DNA of 9,813 bases from the NCBI GenBank assembly GCA_937868035.1, contig CALMLK010000221.1:1-9813 (forward strand), read 5' to 3'. The stretch is from an uncultured Alphaproteobacteria bacterium (GTDB taxonomy: Bacteria; Pseudomonadota; Alphaproteobacteria; Rhizobiales; Aestuariivirgaceae). Below the pieces are notes generated by a model that did no database searches, was not told where the DNA came from, and worked only from the letters and a program-made list of their open reading frames with translations. Made by a program: the position numbers and the translations under genes. Below are positions 5,700 to 9,813 of this stretch, piece after piece; the stretch's first letter is position 1, and each line of letters begins with the position of its first letter.

Positions 5700-6476
5700 A
5701 TGACCGGGCCGACGATTGAAAGCATTTTGAAAGGCCGCAATGCGTGGCTGAAGGGCCAGCCGCCGGAATTGCAGGCGGTGCGCGAACGTGGCGACATGAC
5801 CCAGATCATTTCGTCCAATTACCGCGTCTTCGAAGAAGTGCGCGACCGGATCCTGCGCAATACCGATTCGTTCCTGCGTCATGTCGAAATCATCCCGGAA
5901 ACATTGTCTCCGGAAGGTCATGCGCTCGTGAACGAATTGCTGAACCACGGCATTATCCTGCGCGAGGACCGTGGCCATGAGGTCTGCGAGGCCCAGGGAC
6001 GGCGCTATCTTTCGGGAGGCTGGCTTGAGGAATTGGCATGGCTTGCCGCCATCGCTGCAGGCGCAGACGAAGCGCTCTTCGGTCAGGTGGTGGGGTGGTC
6101 GGTCAAGGGCTACAGCGGCGAAAACGAGATCGACCTGATCATGCGCGAAGGCGACCGGCTTGGTTTTGTGTCCTGCAAGGCGCTTCGCTCCCAACTCGAC
6201 ATGCAGGACCGCAAGCACCGCAACCGCCTGATGGATGCCGTGCATGAAGCCGACAACCTGATTGATCATTTCGGCCGTGCCGGTGACAAGGTGGCAATCC
6301 TCGTGTCCACCGACCTGTTCGACGAGGTGAGGGGCGTGGCCCGCTACAACAGCCTCATGGGCAAGGCCGCCGTGCTTGACGTGCGCATCATTCCCCTTGA
6401 GGAGATGGGCTTCGACAAGCTGCGCGATGCCCTCGCCAATCTGATCCAGACCGAACACCGCACGGAGACAGCATGA
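5700..6476 (+). CDS. Card1/DUF1887-like PD-(D/E)XK nuclease-fold protein lacking a CARF domain
   Basis: This is a 258-aa cytoplasmic protein. Residues about 100-235 resemble the nuclease domain of Card1/Can2-type (DUF1887, VC1899-like) proteins: LSGGWLEELAWLAAI (104-118), the core strands GWSVKGYSGENEIDLIMREG (132-151) and RLGFVSCKAL (153-162), then HRNRLMDAVHEADNLIDHFG (173-192) and DKVAILVSTD (196-205). In the remembered family pattern, NEID supplies the aspartate (here D145) and ECK the glutamate and lysine; here the last motif is SCK (S158, K160), so the catalytic glutamate appears replaced. E110, E111 and E143 could compensate, or the protein may be inactive. Residues 1-100 are helical and too short for the cyclic-oligoadenylate-sensing CARF domain. 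ATG 5700 is the only ATG before the similarity; its SD is weak. No CRISPR genes are nearby. The stop overlaps the next start (ATGA). Confidence 0.7.
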   Translation: MTGPTIESILKGRNAWLKGQPPELQAVRERGDMTQIISSNYRVFEEVRDRILRNTDSFLRHVEIIPETLSPEGHALVNELLNHGIILREDRGHEVCEAQGRRYLSGGWLEELAWLAAIAAGADEALFGQVVGWSVKGYSGENEIDLIMREGDRLGFVSCKALRSQLDMQDRKHRNRLMDAVHEADNLIDHFGRAGDKVAILVSTDLFDEVRGVARYNSLMGKAAVLDVRIIPLEEMGFDKLRDALANLIQTEHRTETA

Positions 6477-7444
6477 AGGCCATTCGCTTTGAGCAGACGG
6501 GAGGACCAGAGGTTCTCCGCTTCGTTGATGTGACGCTTGCACCCCCTGCTGCGGGCGAGGTGCGGCTGCGTCATACCGCCATTGGCCTCAACTACATCGA
6601 TACCTATCACCGGAGCGGGCTTTACTCCGTTCCCTTGCCCAGCGGCATTGGCCTGGAGGCCGCGGGTGTCGTTGAGGCCCTTGGCCCCGGCGTGAAGGGC
6701 CTGAAGGTGGGGGACCGTGTGGCCTATGGCACGGGCGCGCTTGGCGCCTATGCCCAGGCCCGCAACTATCCCGCCAACCGCCTCGTGAAGCTGCCAAAGG
6801 CCATCAGCGACGAAACCGCAGCCGCCATGATGCTCAAGGGCATGACCGTGCGCTATCTGCTGCGCGCCACCTACAAGGTGAAGCGCGGCGAGACGATCCT
6901 GCTGCACGCCGCAGCAGGGGGCGTCGGCCTCATCCTGTCGCAATGGGCGCATGCCCTTGGCGTGAAGGTGATCGGCACCGTGGGCAGCGACGCCAAGGCG
7001 GAGATTGCCAAGGCTCATGGCTGCACATACGTCATCAATTCCTCGACGGAAGACGTTGCCAAACGTGTCCGCGAGATCACCGGCGGCGCAGGCGTGCCTG
7101 TGGTCTATGATGGCGTCGGCCAGGCCACGCTCATGTCTTCGCTCGACAGCCTGAGGCCGCGCGGCCTTCTGGTGAGCTTCGGCAATGCCTCTGGGCCTGT
7201 GAAGGCCTTCGACCTCGGCCTCCTTGCGGCGCGGGGTTCCCTCTACGTCACGCGGCCGACGCTCATGTCCTACACGGCCACCGACGCAGACTTCCGCGAG
7301 ACGGCCGATGATCTGGTGGAGATCGTGAAGTCGGGCAAGGTGAAAATCCCCGTCAACCAGCGCTATGCGCTGGCCGACGCCGCCCAGGCCCACCGCGACC
7401 TCGAATCCCGCAAGACGACGGGTTCCACCGTCCTGTTGCCCTGA
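6473..7444 (+). CDS. qor: NADPH:quinone oxidoreductase (zeta-crystallin-like, MDR superfamily)
   Basis: This is a 323-aa medium-chain dehydrogenase/reductase of the quinone oxidoreductase branch, which reduces quinones (often by one electron) or enones using NADPH in the cytoplasm. The N-terminal GroES-like domain has the family signature GLNYIDTYHRSGLY (38-51) and GIGLEAAGVV (58-67). The nucleotide-binding Rossmann domain starts at LLHAAAGGVGL (143-153), the AAxGGVG dinucleotide loop, and continues with GVKVIGTVGS and GVPVVYDGVG. It has no zinc-binding cysteine set, as expected for this branch. The length is normal. ATG 6473 overlaps the stop of the Card1-like gene and has GGAG (6464-6467) 5 nt upstream, pointing to translational coupling. 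The downstream TPR-sulfotransferase gene starts 70 bp later and may belong to the same transcript. Confidence 0.92.
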   Translation: MKAIRFEQTGGPEVLRFVDVTLAPPAAGEVRLRHTAIGLNYIDTYHRSGLYSVPLPSGIGLEAAGVVEALGPGVKGLKVGDRVAYGTGALGAYAQARNYPANRLVKLPKAISDETAAAMMLKGMTVRYLLRATYKVKRGETILLHAAAGGVGLILSQWAHALGVKVIGTVGSDAKAEIAKAHGCTYVINSSTEDVAKRVREITGGAGVPVVYDGVGQATLMSSLDSLRPRGLLVSFGNASGPVKAFDLGLLAARGSLYVTRPTLMSYTATDADFRETADDLVEIVKSGKVKIPVNQRYALADAAQAHRDLESRKTTGSTVLLP

Positions 7445-7514
7445 GCCACGTACCTCCGGTAAGCCCCGCCCATCGCCCCCGTCATCACCGGTGGGGCGGA
7501 AGGATCAGTGTGAA

Positions 7515-9095
7515 ATGCCAGTGAACGTCGAGGCGGAAGCCCGGGCCATCATGCGGCTCTATTCGGAGGCCCGCTTCAAGGAGGGCCTGGACCTTGCCAT
7601 AGCGCTGCACCGGGCAGAGCCGCGGCTGGCCGCCACGAACTATTGCGTGGGGCACGGGCTGGGCGCGACGAACCGCCAGCACGAGGCCCTGCCGTTCCTC
7701 CGCAAGGCCGTGCAGATCGAACCGCGCAACGCCGATTTTCTCATCCGTTACAGCAGGGCGCTGCTGGACACCGGCCACATCCGCGAGGCGGAATCGAACC
7801 TCATGCGGGCGAGGGACATCAATCCCAAGCTCTCGATCATTCCGTGGACGTTGGCGGTCTTCTACTCTTCGATCAATCGCTTCGACAAAGCCGTCCGGCA
7901 CTTCGAGGAAGTGATGAAGATCGGCTTGCCTGAACCCGTGGCCAATGGCGTGCGGCTCGATTGGGCGCAGGCCCTGGTGGAAGTGGGCCGCACCGAAGAG
8001 GCTGCGGCCATCCTCCGTCCGCTGCTGAACGACGACAAGGCCCGCGCCGCGGCCCTCGGACGCCTTTCGGCCTTCGCAGCCTTTCCCGAGGGCAGCCCCG
8101 AATACGCTTTGCTGGATGATGAAATCCGCCGCCACGCCAACGATGGCGAGAAGCGTTTCGTCCTGCTGAGCGCCAAGGCCCGCTGCCGCGCGGCCATGAA
8201 GGATTACGAAGGCGAATACGCCCTGATCGCCGAAAGCAACGCCGCCCGCGCCGGACGCGACATGGTGCCGTCCTTCCGTTACGTCGTGGATGGCATGATT
8301 GCAGGCTTCACGCCGCAGACCATCGCCGAGCTTGGTGAACTGGCGGAGGTTGAAAATTTCCGTCCGATCTACGTCGTGGGCCTGCCGCGCTCAGGCACGA
8401 CACTCACCGAAAAGATTTTGTCTTCGCACAGCAAGGTGGGCGGTGCGGGCGAATTGAGCATCCTCGGGCACCTGCAGTTCGTGCTGATGAACAACAGGCC
8501 CTTCAGCGATTTTCTCGCCGTGGCAAAGCAGGTGGGCAGCAAGGTTCTGCGCGAGCGCCTGCACGACATCGAAGCCACCATGGCCTTTCTCTGCCCCGGC
8601 AAGGACCGCGTGGTGGACAAGCTGCCACATAACTTCCTGCATTGCGGCGCCATTGCCGCCTTCTTTCCGGGCGCCCACATCATCCACGTCTTCCGCAACC
8701 CCGCGGACAATTTCCTCTCGGGCTACAAGGCGCGGCTTCTGGCGGCGCACAGCTACTTCGACAGCCCGGAGCGCTTCCTGCCGTACTTCGCCGAATACCG
8801 CCGCCTGATGGAACACTGGTACAAGGTCATTCCCGACCGCATCCATCCGCTGCACTACGAAAAGCTGGTGACGGAGCCGAAGGACACCATTGCTGGCCTC
8901 CTGTCATTCTGCGGATTGGAGTGGGAAGAGGACTGCCTCTATCCGGAGCGTGGCGAACAGCGCATCGCGACGGCGAGCCTCGTGCAGGCGCGCAACCCCA
9001 TCAACGCCAGATCGGTTGGCAACTGGAAGCGCTACCAGTCACATCTTCAGGTCATTCAGGATCAATTGGGCGAGGGGCTTTTCCCGGCCGCCTGA
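7515..9095 (+). CDS. TPR-repeat sulfotransferase
   Basis: This 526-aa fusion has an N-terminal TPR region (about 1-240, helical repeats such as AVQIEPRNADFLIRYSRALL at 65-84 and AVRHFEEVMKIGLPEPV at 126-142) and a C-terminal sulfotransferase domain (about 284-515). The PAPS-binding loop is VVGLPRSGTTL (287-297), followed by GAGEL with E313, DKLPHNFLH (368-376), the second PAPS motif HVFRNPADNFLSGY (391-404), and the closing ARNPINARSVGNWKRY (492-507). These fit the TPR-sulfotransferase group related to tyrosylprotein sulfotransferases, which transfers sulfate from PAPS to a hydroxyl on a protein, glycan or lipid. The acceptor is unknown; the TPR part may bind it. No signal peptide is seen. 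ATG 7515 is chosen because GGAAGGA (7498-7504) lies 10 nt upstream and the open frame further up overlaps the 3' end of the preceding gene. Confidence 0.9.
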   Translation: MPVNVEAEARAIMRLYSEARFKEGLDLAIALHRAEPRLAATNYCVGHGLGATNRQHEALPFLRKAVQIEPRNADFLIRYSRALLDTGHIREAESNLMRARDINPKLSIIPWTLAVFYSSINRFDKAVRHFEEVMKIGLPEPVANGVRLDWAQALVEVGRTEEAAAILRPLLNDDKARAAALGRLSAFAAFPEGSPEYALLDDEIRRHANDGEKRFVLLSAKARCRAAMKDYEGEYALIAESNAARAGRDMVPSFRYVVDGMIAGFTPQTIAELGELAEVENFRPIYVVGLPRSGTTLTEKILSSHSKVGGAGELSILGHLQFVLMNNRPFSDFLAVAKQVGSKVLRERLHDIEATMAFLCPGKDRVVDKLPHNFLHCGAIAAFFPGAHIIHVFRNPADNFLSGYKARLLAAHSYFDSPERFLPYFAEYRRLMEHWYKVIPDRIHPLHYEKLVTEPKDTIAGLLSFCGLEWEEDCLYPERGEQRIATASLVQARNPINARSVGNWKRYQSHLQVIQDQLGEGLFPAA

Positions 9096-9098
9096 ACG

Positions 9099-9813
9099 CT
9101 ACTGGCTGGCCAGTCTGTCGCAACTGTCGACAGAGGCCTGCGCCAGCGTCGCCCAAGGTGCGGGGCAACGCGTTTGAGAGCACAGGTACTTCGCAAGCGC
9201 CGTCGCCGGAATGGCATGGGCGAGGTTGATGAGGTTGCCATTGGCGTCCGTGAGCGTGCTCACCACCATGCCGATCAGGTTTCCGTTGCGGTCGAACAGG
9301 GGGCCACCGGATTCGCCCTTCTGCGTGCCCATCTTCAGCACCAGCGCATCCGGATAGCCAAACTTGCCATAGGCCACCGCGCGGCCGAAGTGGCGGCCCT
9401 GCAGTTCACCGATGCGGGCCGTGTCGCTCTGGTCATGCGGGCGGCCCAGCGTGAACACCAGTTCATTGGGCGCCACGCAGCCCGGCATGGCGGGATGAAC
9501 GGCAGGTCCGGTGAAGCCGCGCAGCTTGATGATTGCCATGTCGTTCGACGGGTTGATGGCAATCACCTTGCCGGAATAGATCCGCCCGTTGCCGGCCCGC
9601 GCCTGGATTTCATTGCCCTGGGCCACGGCCACATGGGCCGCCGTCATCACGAGGCCGGAGCCATCCACGATGTATCCGCTGCCGGATGTGATCGCCCGTT
9701 TGCCCACATCGGGCAGGCGCTCCGACTTGGACATTTCCTTGACGTTCAGCGTGACGTAGGTGGGACCGGTCGCGTGCAGCAGATGCGAAACAGTATCCGT
9801 GCCGCCGGGGGCC
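9099..9813 (-). CDS. Trypsin-like serine protease, C-terminal part (5' end outside window)
   Basis: The frame is open from TAG at 9101-9099 up to the right edge (237 codons visible), so the gene begins outside the window. ATG 9734 is probably internal because the codons before it read plausibly (HATGPTYVTLNVKE). Numbered from that methionine, the chymotrypsin-fold triad is H34 (MTAAHV), D65 (SNDMAII) and S142 (KGESGGPLF), with the oxyanion motif intact. The fold continues with GNLIGMVVSTLTDANGN and AHAIPATALAKYL. The cysteine-bearing tail (C185, C190, C205) suggests an exported protein with a disulfide, but a signal peptide would lie off the window. No PDZ domain follows the protease domain, so it is not a full DegP-type protein. 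It is convergent with the sulfotransferase gene with 3 bp between stop codons. Confidence 0.88.
   Translation of the reverse strand, partial: APGGTDTVSHLLHATGPTYVTLNVKEMSKSERLPDVGKRAITSGSGYIVDGSGLVMTAAHVAVAQGNEIQARAGNGRIYSGKVIAINPSNDMAIIKLRGFTGPAVHPAMPGCVAPNELVFTLGRPHDQSDTARIGELQGRHFGRAVAYGKFGYPDALVLKMGTQKGESGGPLFDRNGNLIGMVVSTLTDANGNLINLAHAIPATALAKYLCSQTRCPAPWATLAQASVDSCDRLASQ

Noticed and set aside
5700..6476. Type III CRISPR effector locus around the Card1-like gene
   Set aside because: No repeat-spacer array, Cas10, Csm/Cmr or other CARF gene is visible, and the protein itself has no room for a CARF domain.
6344..7393. Minus-strand 349-codon open frame
   Set aside because: Antisense shadow of the quinone oxidoreductase gene, with His/Ala/Gly-rich composition typical of GC-rich shadows.

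Overview
The window looks like chromosomal DNA of a GC-rich alphaproteobacterium, probably Hyphomicrobiales (Rhizobiales) or a near relative. This is inferred from base composition, from the type of small ribbon-helix-helix regulator and TPR-sulfotransferase, and from an Irr/ICE-like site in front of an iron-binding protein gene. It is mostly ordinary core or semi-core gene content. I see no insertion sequence, integrase, phage block or CRISPR array.

Layout. At the left edge is the 3' end of a glutathione S-transferase gene, followed 33 bp later by a membrane-anchored endonuclease/exonuclease/phosphatase (EEP) family gene. A 265-bp gap rich in nested inverted repeats precedes a one-repeat Sel1-like protein. 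A strong terminator separates that gene from two minus-strand genes: a small secreted protein of unknown function and a periplasmic Fe(3+)-binding protein with no permease or ATPase beside it. A tRNA-Ser(GCU) follows. Next come three minus-strand genes: an unknown 94-aa protein, a ribbon-helix-helix regulator with an operator-like palindrome upstream, and a class I/II aminotransferase.

Divergent from the aminotransferase, across only 51 bp, starts a plus-strand group. Its first gene encodes a 258-aa protein whose second half resembles the Card1/DUF1887 type of PD-(D/E)XK nuclease but has no room for a CARF sensor domain and shows SCK where the family typically has ECK. Its stop codon overlaps the start of an NADPH:quinone oxidoreductase gene (ATGA). 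A TPR-sulfotransferase fusion follows, then, convergent with a 3-bp gap, a trypsin-like serine protease that runs off the right edge.

The most interesting item is the CARF-less Card1-like protein and its translational coupling to the oxidoreductase gene. Secondary items are the ICE-like box at the orphan iron-binding protein gene, the palindrome upstream of the ribbon-helix-helix gene, and the structured gap before the Sel1-like gene. All family assignments come from reading motifs by eye; no database search was possible.
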